6,972 nucleotides of DNA. Source: Lachnospiraceae bacterium. Its GTDB lineage: Bacteria > Bacillota > Clostridia > Lachnospirales > Lachnospiraceae. Position numbers and translations under genes: made by a program. The stretch lies in assembly GCA_003535955.1 (NCBI GenBank), contig DPZM01000133.1, positions 1 through 6,972 on the forward strand, given 5' to 3'. Position 1 is the stretch's first letter, and each line of letters starts with the position of its first letter. Of this stretch, positions 1-6,962 are shown piece by piece. Below the pieces are notes generated by a model, which saw only the letters and a program-made list of their open reading frames with translations, had not been told where the DNA came from and did not search any database.

Positions 1-1012
1 CATGCTTCTGATAGTCCATGTACAGGCTCTCGGCAAGCTTCATATCCTTCTCAAGCTTCTTATCATCCGGTATCCTGCCAAGTATTTCATTGATCGCCGT
101 TATCGACAGGGTACGCTTGTTCATAAGATATGAAACGTAATCCGGATGGACCCTGTTTGATGCGGCAATATAATAGAACAGCTGATAGCCCCAGGGCGAA
201 CGTTTCTGGAAATCCATGACGGAGGTCGATATTGCTTCCTGCATCTCGGTAATAACATATTCTTTACCGTAATGCTCATTCATATACATACCTACAAGCT
301 CGAGCGGCGCATTTCCCGCGCTCTTGCCCATTCCGTAGAGGGTTCCGTCAACCAGTATGTCCCTGTCGCTGTCATAGTCAAGCGCTGTAGTCGCATTTAC
401 ATATCCAAGCTGAAAATTGTTATGGGCATGAAAGCCGAGGATTATATCCGGATCGAGATTTACATCCAGAACATCCATTATATGCTTAAGCTCCGTCGGA
501 TTCAAAAGACCGTATGTATCCACCATCGAGAGGGCGTAGGGCATAATATCGTTTGCGATCCCCGCGATCTCCTTCAGGTCGTCATCTGAATATACTGTAA
601 CCGAAACAAGCTGGGAAAACACCTTGTATCCCAGCTCCTTAAGCTGCCTGCAGTATTCCATCGCCTCATGCATTTTGGGCTTCTTGAATATGACCCTTAT
701 ACCGTCTAAAAATGATTCCCCACAGGGCATTATATTGCTTATATCACAGGTCCCGTAATCGATCATGCCCACAACCATGACGCCTTTTTTATCGAGTCCG
801 CCATAGATCCTGCCGATCGAATCGGTATCGGGCATTATCGATCTGTTCATATCAAATGTCCTTCTGTCATCAAGGAAGCCTATCTCAATGACATCAACAC
901 CCGAAGCCACGACACGCTCGAATATATTTAAAATATTGTCATGCCCGAATTCCCAGTCATTTATATAGCCGCCGTCACGCAGCGTGCAGTCAAGTAAATA
1001 TCTGTTCCGCAA
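1..1012 (-). CDS. DRE-TIM (HMGL-like) aldolase, 4-hydroxy-2-oxovalerate aldolase-like; partial, C-terminus off the left edge
   Basis: This is an open frame of 337 codons that runs off the left edge. It has the marks of a metal-dependent TIM-barrel aldolase of the HMG-CoA lyase/DmpG superfamily. Residues 6-16 (LLDCTLRDGGY) hold the N-terminal Arg12-Asp13 pair. His195 and His197 lie in GFHAHNN, the metal-binding HxH. Residues 221-238 contain GMGKSAGNAPLE, close to the GMGxxAGNAPLE of 4-hydroxy-2-oxovalerate aldolases. Family members cleave or form C-C bonds next to a 2-oxo acid; the substrate here is unknown. No DmpF-type acetaldehyde dehydrogenase is in view, so a meta-cleavage role is not supported. 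The frame has no ATG before the conserved barrel start and is closed upstream by TAG near 1065. TTG at 1010-1012 follows GAGAGG at a usable distance and gives the N-terminus MRNRYLLDC, so I chose it. It starts 34 bases after the upstream stop, consistent with one transcript. The fold is secure; start and substrate are less so. Confidence 0.85.
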   Translation of the reverse strand, partial: MRNRYLLDCTLRDGGYINDWEFGHDNILNIFERVVASGVDVIEIGFLDDRRTFDMNRSIMPDTDSIGRIYGGLDKKGVMVVGMIDYGTCDISNIMPCGESFLDGIRVIFKKPKMHEAMEYCRQLKELGYKVFSQLVSVTVYSDDDLKEIAGIANDIMPYALSMVDTYGLLNPTELKHIMDVLDVNLDPDIILGFHAHNNFQLGYVNATTALDYDSDRDILVDGTLYGMGKSAGNAPLELVGMYMNEHYGKEYVITEMQEAISTSVMDFQKRSPWGYQLFYYIAASNRVHPDYVSYLMNKRTLSITAINEILGRIPDDKKLEKDMKLAESLYMDYQKH

Positions 1013-1046
1013 CCTTTTATACCTCTCACTGATCGCAAAAATCCGA

Positions 1047-2987
1047 TCATAGTCCGAAATTGGCTATCGTATATCTGTATGCTTCAGGAAGACCCAGGTC
1101 GTATGATTTTCCTTCGGGGCAGAAAGCATACATTCCGTATTTCTGTCTTACATTATCAAGTGCTTCGGTAAGTCCTATCTCACCACTTTCTCCTTCATTA
1201 TCCGCTGTTATCACCATTGCGGTAAGCTCATCATAAACCTCAGGGGTCAGCACGTACTGTCCGAAGGTTGCGTAATACTTTTTCTGTTTCTTATTGTTTA
1301 TGACACCAAGATATTCCTCGGCATAATCATCCGTCGGCTTCTCAACCATCCGTTCAACCTTCATCATGGTCTCTTCCGTATCATCCCACTGACCGTAAAG
1401 TATCCCGTAATGAACGACCTTTTCAAGGTCAACTTCTTCGATGCTCACAAGGGTCTTGCCGCACTCCATGTAGGCTTCGATGACCTGTCTTGAGCAGCTT
1501 ACCGGACCGGTTGATTCATAGATAAAGTCACCTAAAAGAAGAAGCACAGGTGCCCCCTGCGAGAACTGCCTGGTCAGATGCACGGCATGTCCGAATCCCT
1601 TTCTCTCATTCTGATAGACAAAAGTGATGTGCTGACGCATCTCGACTATCCTGTCAGCATACTCTGCCTTATCATTGGGAAGCTTTAACTTAAGGTCCTC
1701 ATCAACAGGTGCAAACAGCTTATCATATTCATCCTGTTCATCCTCGCCTATGATGAGGCATACATCCTCGATCCCTGCATTAAAGAGTTCTTCGAGCATT
1801 ATAAAGAGCGCCGGTTTTAACATGCCATCTTTATCGACCACAGGCGAAAAGCCTTTTTTCATTGCCTTCGTTGCGGGGAATATCCTTGTTCCGTAACCTG
1901 CAAGCGGTATTACGGCCTTGCGGACCGATTGACCGGGCTTAAGGGTTAACGTAAAGCTTGGCATACCCTTCTTATCAAGATATTCCCGAAGGCCCTTTAC
2001 GCTTTCTTCATCCTTACACAAGAACTGAACCGAACCGTCACCCTGGGAGCCCACACCCTTGGCCCCATATATGAATTTCCTTATTTCCTTATCTTCAAGA
2101 ACCGAATGAAGTACCGGCGCAATAAGCTCAGAGCATGCAGGCATGACCTTCTCATCAAAATTAAGCTGCCACTCATCCATAAGTGCGCCAAGGGCCCCCG
2201 CATCTCCATCAGAAAGGTATTTAACGGCCTTCTCGTTCATGATCTTATTATCAATACCCAGCGCTTCCTGAACCTTCTTCTGGATCTCGTCCTCTGCAAA
2301 TGGATAGCAGCGATTAAGATCGGCCAGGATCTTTATGGTATCCTTGCTTGCGTTAAGGTTCGCAATAACCCATCTGAAGGTGGCTCCTACGCTTAACTCC
2401 CTTGAATCTATCTCCACACCGTCGAAATCCATAAGTACGGGCTTAACACCGTAAGCGCAGGCCTGATCAAGCCTTCCGCATCTTGAGGGTGTCCTCTGTT
2501 CGCCACGGAATGCCGCCTGCATCTCACCCTTAACGTTCATCCTTAAGTTATACATCTGGTTAAAGGCCCTGGCCACAAGGACACAGATCGCAGCCGAAGA
2601 CGACAATCCGCTCTTGATGGGAAGATCCATTTTGGTAACCGTTATCTTAAGTCCGCCCACCGTATAATTATCATTTATATAGGATGCGACACCGGCAACA
2701 TAAGAAAAGAAGCCGCCCTGTCTCGCAACTTCCAAGAGCCTGGCCGTATCCATTGGTGACTCAAGTTTTGGTTCATCATATACATCGAGGCTGCTCTCGA
2801 CAATAAACTTGTCATTTCTCTCAACGGTAGCATATATACCCTGCTCAATACCCGTTACAACCGCCTGTCCCATAACGACATCGGCATTAACCGTCCTGTA
2901 CATACCGGCCCAATCGGAATGCTCTCCAAACAGGCACAGCCTTCCGGGTACAAAAAGATTAAGCTTTCTGGCTCTTATCCCGTTCAC
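1047..2987 (-). CDS. Bifunctional GHMP sugar kinase / sugar-1-phosphate nucleotidyltransferase (fusion)
   Basis: Two enzymes in one chain; residues are numbered from the upstream ATG at 3023. Residues ~20-365 are a GHMP kinase. PGRLCLFGEHSDWAG (26-40) keeps the Arg, Glu, His and Asp that contact sugar in galactokinases. PIKSGLSSSAA (135-145) is the ATP loop, CGRLDQ (182-187) carries the likely catalytic Asp186, and a Gly-rich third motif lies at 319-331. Residues ~369-658 are a GalU-like nucleotidyltransferase: PLAGYGTRIFPATKAMKK (373-390), GFGHAV (476-481), LLGDF with likely metal ligand Asp499, VEKP (560-563) and GEIGLTEAL (614-622). Expected role (inference): cytosolic phosphorylation of a free sugar at C1, then transfer to a nucleotide, giving an NDP-sugar. 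The sugar and the nucleotide (UTP is most GalU-like) are not determined. The order is kinase first, opposite to the fucose enzyme Fkp. I prefer GTG at 2985-2987, which has AGGAG 8 bases upstream; ATG at 3021-3023 adds 12 residues but lacks a nearby ribosome binding site. Confidence 0.88.
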   Translation of the reverse strand: MNGIRARKLNLFVPGRLCLFGEHSDWAGMYRTVNADVVMGQAVVTGIEQGIYATVERNDKFIVESSLDVYDEPKLESPMDTARLLEVARQGGFFSYVAGVASYINDNYTVGGLKITVTKMDLPIKSGLSSSAAICVLVARAFNQMYNLRMNVKGEMQAAFRGEQRTPSRCGRLDQACAYGVKPVLMDFDGVEIDSRELSVGATFRWVIANLNASKDTIKILADLNRCYPFAEDEIQKKVQEALGIDNKIMNEKAVKYLSDGDAGALGALMDEWQLNFDEKVMPACSELIAPVLHSVLEDKEIRKFIYGAKGVGSQGDGSVQFLCKDEESVKGLREYLDKKGMPSFTLTLKPGQSVRKAVIPLAGYGTRIFPATKAMKKGFSPVVDKDGMLKPALFIMLEELFNAGIEDVCLIIGEDEQDEYDKLFAPVDEDLKLKLPNDKAEYADRIVEMRQHITFVYQNERKGFGHAVHLTRQFSQGAPVLLLLGDFIYESTGPVSCSRQVIEAYMECGKTLVSIEEVDLEKVVHYGILYGQWDDTEETMMKVERMVEKPTDDYAEEYLGVINNKKQKKYYATFGQYVLTPEVYDELTAMVITADNEGESGEIGLTEALDNVRQKYGMYAFCPEGKSYDLGLPEAYRYTIANFGL

Positions 2988-2995
2988 CCTTATTT

Positions 2996-3000
2996 CTCCT
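2996..3000 (-). promoter_or_regulatory. Ribosome binding site AGGAG favouring a GTG start at 2987
   Basis: On the minus strand AGGAG is followed by 8 bases and then GTG (2987-2985), in frame with the kinase. The ATG at 3023 has no purine-rich stretch at the right distance; the nearest, AAGGA, is about 17 bases or more away. This site therefore decides the start in favour of GTG, which gives the natural-looking N-terminus MNGIRARKLNLFVPGR. Confidence 0.6.
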
Positions 3001-3043
3001 TTTATGATACTGTGTAATGACATTAGAACACATTGAAGGATCC

Positions 3044-3949
3044 TTACTCCAATTTTTTGGCAACCACAAATATTCTCTGAGAATCATATGCCGGTTCTTC
3101 CTTGGTATCCGAATCCCTGACAAGGACAACCTTAAGGCCTGCCTTCTGCAGGAAAACATGCATCTGCCCCAGAGTATAACCGCGTTGGAAATGATTCTCG
3201 GTGAAGCGTTTGAACAGCCCGGGTTCGTCCTGTTCTATAAAGATACTGAGATCGTATTCATTTATATGCGTATCATCGTCATAGAAGTTTTCCCAGATAA
3301 AGGCGCAATCCTCCCGGTTCTCGGCTATGGTCGAATCTCCCAGAACCTTCTCATATTTGTAAACGGTATTAAAGTCAAACATAAAAAGACCACCGGGATA
3401 CAAAAACTTCCTGACGAGCTTGAATGTTCGTACTACTTCCTCATCTTTAAGCAGATAGTTTACCGAATCGCAGACGGAATACACTGTACCCACTGTCGAA
3501 TACAGATCCAGGTCACGCATATCCTGATTAATGTACAATATTTCGTACCCTTTATCATCTCTTTTGCTCTGCGCGACCTCAAGCATGGCCGGCGAGGAAT
3601 CGATCCCTATCATATCGTAACCCTTCTTATACATAAGGTTTGTCAGAGTTCCCGTACCGCATCCAAGATCGACCACAAGGTTCTTCTCTGATTCGAGCAG
3701 ATTCTTCTGGGTCAGTTCGGCACCCGATTCATCTGAAGCGGTACTATCGTCTTCGGTCTCTATTTTTGTCAGCTTATCTTCAAGGTTGTCTTCTGTCTCA
3801 TTAAGAACCGGCTTGGTGACACCGTATTCCCTGATCATCTTATCAAGGACTTCACACCATTCCGTGTATGGAATATTATCCATCAGCTCATCGTAAACAT
3901 AGGCCAGCGCATCATATGCATTTGTGTTGTCATTTGCTTCGTATGCCAT
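3044..3949 (-). CDS. Class I SAM-dependent methyltransferase with acidic insert
   Basis: This 301-residue protein has a Rossmann-type SAM-binding core. Motif I is VVDLGCGTG (92-100), the acidic residue after strand 2 is Asp117 in GIDSSPAML, DMRDLDL (143-149) falls where the adenine-contacting region is expected, and LYPGGLFMFDFNT (183-195) is the post-core strand with a PGG turn. The N-terminal AYDALAYVYDELMDNIPYTEW resembles YqeM-like methyltransferases of Firmicutes, which are usually about 250 residues. The extra length is explained by a Glu/Asp/Ser/Thr-rich segment at about 51-88, between the N-terminal helix and motif I. The methyl acceptor is unknown. The start ATG has AAAGGGA upstream. 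The gene lies 35 bases after the membrane-protein gene and is probably co-transcribed with it. The family call is secure; function is not. Confidence 0.88.
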   Translation of the reverse strand: MAYEANDNTNAYDALAYVYDELMDNIPYTEWCEVLDKMIREYGVTKPVLNETEDNLEDKLTKIETEDDSTASDESGAELTQKNLLESEKNLVVDLGCGTGTLTNLMYKKGYDMIGIDSSPAMLEVAQSKRDDKGYEILYINQDMRDLDLYSTVGTVYSVCDSVNYLLKDEEVVRTFKLVRKFLYPGGLFMFDFNTVYKYEKVLGDSTIAENREDCAFIWENFYDDDTHINEYDLSIFIEQDEPGLFKRFTENHFQRGYTLGQMHVFLQKAGLKVVLVRDSDTKEEPAYDSQRIFVVAKKLE

Positions 3950-3984
3950 TTATTTCCCTTTCTTACAAAATTCGTTCCGGCCGT

Positions 3985-4515
3985 CTAAAACACTGCTCCG
4001 GAGACAAGGGCCGAAATAACTCCCATGATCACTCCGGCAAGAGCGACACCAAGCATTACCGCCGTTACACTTTCCTTAAACTTCATATCAAGTATGGATG
4101 CCGCAAGTGTACCCGTCCAAGCACCCGTACCGGGAAGAGGAATCCCGACAAAAAGAAGAAGGGCTGCAAAGAGGCCTCTTCCTGCCTTGGCCTGGAGCTT
4201 CTCTCCGCCCTTATGTCCCTTCTCAAGACAGAATGTAAAAAACTTACCTATCACCGGTTTATCCTTACCCCATTCAAGCACCTTTCTTGCAAAAAAGAAG
4301 ATGAACGGCACGGGGATCATGTTCCCGATCGCTATGACCACATACCCCATAACAAGGTTAAAACCGTCAGGATTCATCCCCTTAAACATATACGCTATAG
4401 GTATTGCTCCCCTAAGCTCGATAAGAGGTATCATTGATATGATAAAGCATCCGATATACTGGGTCATGGTATTTCCCGCGAATGCCTGTGCTATATTCTG
4501 TGCTAAGGAACCCAT
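3985..4515 (-). CDS. COG2426 small multidrug export family membrane protein
   Basis: A 176-residue, very hydrophobic protein with about four membrane segments, near residues 19-42, 53-76, 115-142 and 149-174. Two family signatures are visible: PLIELRGAIPIA (30-41) and GIPLPGTGAWTGTLAA (124-139), both Gly/Pro-rich re-entrant-like motifs of the Sm_multidrug_ex family (COG2426). A charged loop (roughly 77-113) joins the two halves. The name 'small multidrug export' is historical; the transported substrate of most members is not established, so I would not infer drug resistance. The ATG is preceded by AGGAGAG at six bases, a strong ribosome binding site. It begins 26 bases after the HisC-type gene, consistent with one operon. 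The protein is full length for the family with no sign of damage. Confidence 0.85.
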   Translation of the reverse strand: MGSLAQNIAQAFAGNTMTQYIGCFIISMIPLIELRGAIPIAYMFKGMNPDGFNLVMGYVVIAIGNMIPVPFIFFFARKVLEWGKDKPVIGKFFTFCLEKGHKGGEKLQAKAGRGLFAALLLFVGIPLPGTGAWTGTLAASILDMKFKESVTAVMLGVALAGVIMGVISALVSGAVF

Positions 4516-4541
4516 TTTTTACTCTCCTGTCTTTGATAGTA

Positions 4542-5660
4542 TTAATCCTGATCTTTCAATATCTCCTCAAGCGCATTCATAAGCTCCTTCATCTCCTCAT
4601 CGGTCCCGATGGAAATACGCAGGTGATCATTGATCCTTGGTTTATTCCAGTGTCTGACATATATGTCCTTCTCACGGAGCTTCTCAAATATCTCTTTCGC
4701 ACTCTTTTTCTTGTGTGATGCAAACACAAAGTTGGCCATGGAATCCCCGAATTCAAAGCCAAGCTCCGAAAGCTTATCCTTGGTCCATTCACGCGTTTTA
4801 ATGAGTCTTGCAACCGTCTCCCTCCAGTATTTGACATCAAGCACCGATGCGGTTGCTATCTCTATGGCCGGATAGTTCATCGTGTATGAATTAAAGGCAA
4901 ACTTCACGTCTTTAAGGTAATTTATCAGCTTCTTGTTTCCAAAGGCCGCTCCTATACGCAGTCCTGCCAGGGCGCGTGATTTAGAAAAAGTCTGAACGAC
5001 CAGAAGATTATCATACTTATTGATCATGGGAAGGCAGGACTTGCCGCCAAAATCAATATAGGCTTCATCAACTATGACCACAGAATCCGGATTGGCTCTT
5101 ACTATTTCCTCAAAGATCGCAGGATCCTCGTAAACTCCCGTAGGTGCGTTGGGATTGGGAATGACTATGCCTCCGTTTTCCTTATAGAGATAATCATTTA
5201 TGTCTATGGTAAAGTCATCCCTTAAGGCCTGTGTCTTATAAGGTATCCTGTGAAGATCAGCCCAGACATCATAAAAAGAATAGGTAATGTCGGGAAAGAG
5301 CACGGGCTTGTCGGAATTAAAGTAAGTCATAAAGGCCATGGCCAGCACATCATCCGAACCGACGCCAACGAATACATTGTCATAGCCAAGGCCCCCGCCG
5401 TCCTTGTCATCCGCAAAATACAGGTCATTATAGACAGACACTATAGCATTGACAAGCTTCGTCGCGTCCATATCGGGATACTTGCGAAGCTTCGAGGAAG
5501 AACCGTCAAGTTCATCCTGTGCAAGATCGTATATCCTCGTTGCAACCATGGGTGACGGCGCATAGGGGAATTCGTTCGTATTAAGCTTTATTACTTTACC
5601 CTGCGGCTGTTCGCCTGCCGTGTAGGGTGTGACTCTTCTTATGTTATCTTCCCAGGACAT
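4542..5660 (-). CDS. hisC: Histidinol-phosphate aminotransferase (HisC-type, PLP-dependent)
   Basis: A 372-residue fold-type I PLP enzyme. If it is true HisC, it exchanges histidinol phosphate and 2-oxoglutarate for imidazole acetol phosphate and glutamate in histidine synthesis, in the cytosol. The N-terminus SWEDNIRRVTPYTAGEQP followed by KLNTNEFPYAPSP (25-37) is the HisC pattern. NPNAPTG lies at 169-175, cofactor-contacting Asp198 is in VDEAY, the PLP Schiff-base lysine is Lys227 in FSKSRALAGLR, and the substrate carboxylate arginine is Arg348 in HLRISIG. Length is normal for the family. A Gly/Asp-rich loop at about 84-94 is a little longer than I would expect. No other his gene is in the window, so an alternative HisC-family role is possible, for example an amino-alcohol phosphate aminotransferase or decarboxylase as found in some capsule clusters. 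The start has GTGAGG a few bases upstream. Family is very sure; exact substrate is moderately sure. Confidence 0.85.
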   Translation of the reverse strand: MSWEDNIRRVTPYTAGEQPQGKVIKLNTNEFPYAPSPMVATRIYDLAQDELDGSSSKLRKYPDMDATKLVNAIVSVYNDLYFADDKDGGGLGYDNVFVGVGSDDVLAMAFMTYFNSDKPVLFPDITYSFYDVWADLHRIPYKTQALRDDFTIDINDYLYKENGGIVIPNPNAPTGVYEDPAIFEEIVRANPDSVVIVDEAYIDFGGKSCLPMINKYDNLLVVQTFSKSRALAGLRIGAAFGNKKLINYLKDVKFAFNSYTMNYPAIEIATASVLDVKYWRETVARLIKTREWTKDKLSELGFEFGDSMANFVFASHKKKSAKEIFEKLREKDIYVRHWNKPRINDHLRISIGTDEEMKELMNALEEILKDQD

Positions 5661-5672
5661 GTCGCCTCACCC

Positions 5673-5708
5673 GTCGACTTCATCGACACCTTTCCCTCAA
5701 TGGGAAGG
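5673..5708. repeat. Two adjacent short inverted repeats between the aminotransferase genes
   Basis: GTCGA and TCGAC pair across a five-base loop at 5673-5687. CCTTTCCC and GGGAAGG pair with one bulged T across the loop TCAAT at 5689-5708. Neither is followed by a T-run on the minus strand, so they are not intrinsic terminators. They lie in the 63-base leader between the two genes and could form small mRNA hairpins just upstream of the hisC ribosome binding site. The stems are only 5-7 bp, so chance is a real possibility. Confidence 0.35.
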
Positions 5709-5723
5709 CTCCTTTCTCATATT

Positions 5724-6911
5724 TTATAAACCATACTCGCCGGCAAGTTCAGCGAACTCAGGCAGCGAATTGACTATAGTTTCATAAGCCACGCAGTAAG
5801 CTATCCTGACATAGCCGGGGCATCCGAAGGAAGAGCCCGGGACCACAAGGATATGATACTTCTTGGCTGCTGCGACGAATTCCTTATCATCCTCCGTCGG
5901 TGTTTTCATGAAGAGATAGAAGGCGCCTTCGGGCTTCTGACAGGTAAAGCCTGCCTGTGTCAGGCCTTCATACAGGGTATTTCTGTTCCTGTCATAATAG
6001 GAAATATCCGTTCTCTCATTTATACACTTCATGATGACCCTCTGCTGCAGGGAAGGAGCATTGACATATCCCAATATTCTTGTTGCAACGCCCGCTGCGG
6101 CAAAAACGTCTTCATAGTCATCTATTTCCGAAGGGATGACAAGATATCCGATACGTTCACCCGGAAGTGAAAGTGACTTGGAATAAGAATAACCGACTAT
6201 CGTATTTCTGTAATATTTGGTTATATACGGAACCTCGATGTCTCCGTAAACAAGCTCCCTGTAGGGTTCGTCGGAAACGATATAGACTGATGTGCAAAAT
6301 TCCTTCTGTTTTTCTTCAAGGATCGCGGCCATTTCCTTGATTGTATCCTCCGAATAAACCACACCCGTGGGATTATTGGGGGAATTGACGATAACACATT
6401 TGGTTTTGGCTGTTATCTTCTCCTTAAATTCCTCAAGGTCAGGCTGAAATGTGGCTGTATCCGGTGATATTTCGACCAATACTCCGTCATAATTGGACAC
6501 ATAATTCTTATATTCACCGAAATAAGGAGCAAATGTAATTACCTCATCTCCGGGATCAAGAAGGGTCTTGAAGGTTACGTTAAGACCCGAAGCCGCACCC
6601 ACTGTCATGATGATATTGTTTTCATTAAAGGATGTGCCGAAACGTTTATTGAGTGATTCCGCGATCACAGACCTTACATCTTCGAAGCCGACATTGCTCA
6701 TATAGCCGTGCAGCTTAAGGGGATCCTCATTCTTCGCTATATCGATAATGGCCTCCCTTACCGCATCGGGTGCCGGGACGTTGGGATTGCCCAGAGAAAA
6801 ATCATACACATTCTCTGCGCCGAACTCCTTAGCCATCTTCCTGCCTTCTTCAAACATAGCCCTTATTACCGAACTTCCTTTAACAAGGGTAACCATTTTC
6901 CGTGATATCAT
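5724..6911 (-). CDS. Class I/II PLP-dependent aminotransferase, aspartate aminotransferase-like
   Basis: A 395-residue cytosolic fold-type I aminotransferase, normal length for the family. It has YDFSLGNPNVPAP (36-48) near the N-terminus, NSPNNPTG (176-183), cofactor-contacting Asp214 in SDEPYREL, the PLP lysine Lys245 in YSYSKSLSLPGERIGY, and a C-terminal substrate carboxylate arginine, Arg369, in GYVRIAY. The family moves an amino group between an amino acid and a 2-oxo acid; aspartate/2-oxoglutarate is the usual default guess, but substrate choice cannot be read from these motifs. The start MISRKMVTLVKGSSVIRAMFEEG is typical of clostridial members. The ATG has AAGGCAGG upstream. The gene is first in the visible co-directional run and sits close behind a possible promoter. 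It ends 63 bases before the HisC-type gene, so two different aminotransferases are made side by side. Confidence 0.9.
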   Translation of the reverse strand: MISRKMVTLVKGSSVIRAMFEEGRKMAKEFGAENVYDFSLGNPNVPAPDAVREAIIDIAKNEDPLKLHGYMSNVGFEDVRSVIAESLNKRFGTSFNENNIIMTVGAASGLNVTFKTLLDPGDEVITFAPYFGEYKNYVSNYDGVLVEISPDTATFQPDLEEFKEKITAKTKCVIVNSPNNPTGVVYSEDTIKEMAAILEEKQKEFCTSVYIVSDEPYRELVYGDIEVPYITKYYRNTIVGYSYSKSLSLPGERIGYLVIPSEIDDYEDVFAAAGVATRILGYVNAPSLQQRVIMKCINERTDISYYDRNRNTLYEGLTQAGFTCQKPEGAFYLFMKTPTEDDKEFVAAAKKYHILVVPGSSFGCPGYVRIAYCVAYETIVNSLPEFAELAGEYGL

Positions 6912-6935
6912 TTCTATACCTGCCTTATATTTCTT

Positions 6936-6962
6936 ATTATATTTTACCTGTTTACATGTCCG
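6936..6962 (-). promoter_or_regulatory. Possible sigma-A-type promoter for the six-gene run
   Basis: On the minus strand an exact TATAAT (6941-6936) lies 25 bases before the first aminotransferase ATG, which would give a short leader carrying the AAGGCAGG ribosome binding site. The best upstream -35 candidate is CGGACA (6962-6957), a partial match to TTGACA with a short 15-base spacer. The -10 is convincing by sequence; the -35 is weak and the window ends there, so transcription could also enter from further upstream. Confidence 0.4.

Noticed and set aside
1..1012. Calling the aldolase a 2-isopropylmalate or citramalate synthase, or a true DmpG of aromatic degradation.
   Set aside because: The GMGKSAGNAPLE and HAH context is closer to DmpG than to LeuA, and no partner dehydrogenase or leucine-pathway gene is present, so only the superfamily is supported.
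3036..3045. Ten-base perfect palindrome AAGGATCCTT overlapping the methyltransferase stop codon.
   Set aside because: Too short and single-copy in the window to call an operator, and it has no T-run to act as a terminator.
3021..3056. Possible internal promoter before the kinase fusion: TCTAAT as -10 with TTGGAG as -35 on the minus strand.
   Set aside because: The spacer is about 19 bases and the -35 matches at only three positions, so it is not better than chance.
3017..3691. A 224-codon plus-strand open frame.
   Set aside because: It lies entirely opposite the methyltransferase and the start of the kinase gene, has no recognisable motif, and is explained as an antisense shadow of well-supported genes.
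3985..4515. Reading the 'small multidrug export' name as a drug-resistance determinant.
   Set aside because: The family name is historical and nothing in the sequence or neighbourhood indicates a drug substrate.
4025..4582. A 185-codon plus-strand open frame opposite the COG2426 gene.
   Set aside because: Antisense to a clear membrane-protein gene with family signatures; composition is that of a reverse-complement shadow.
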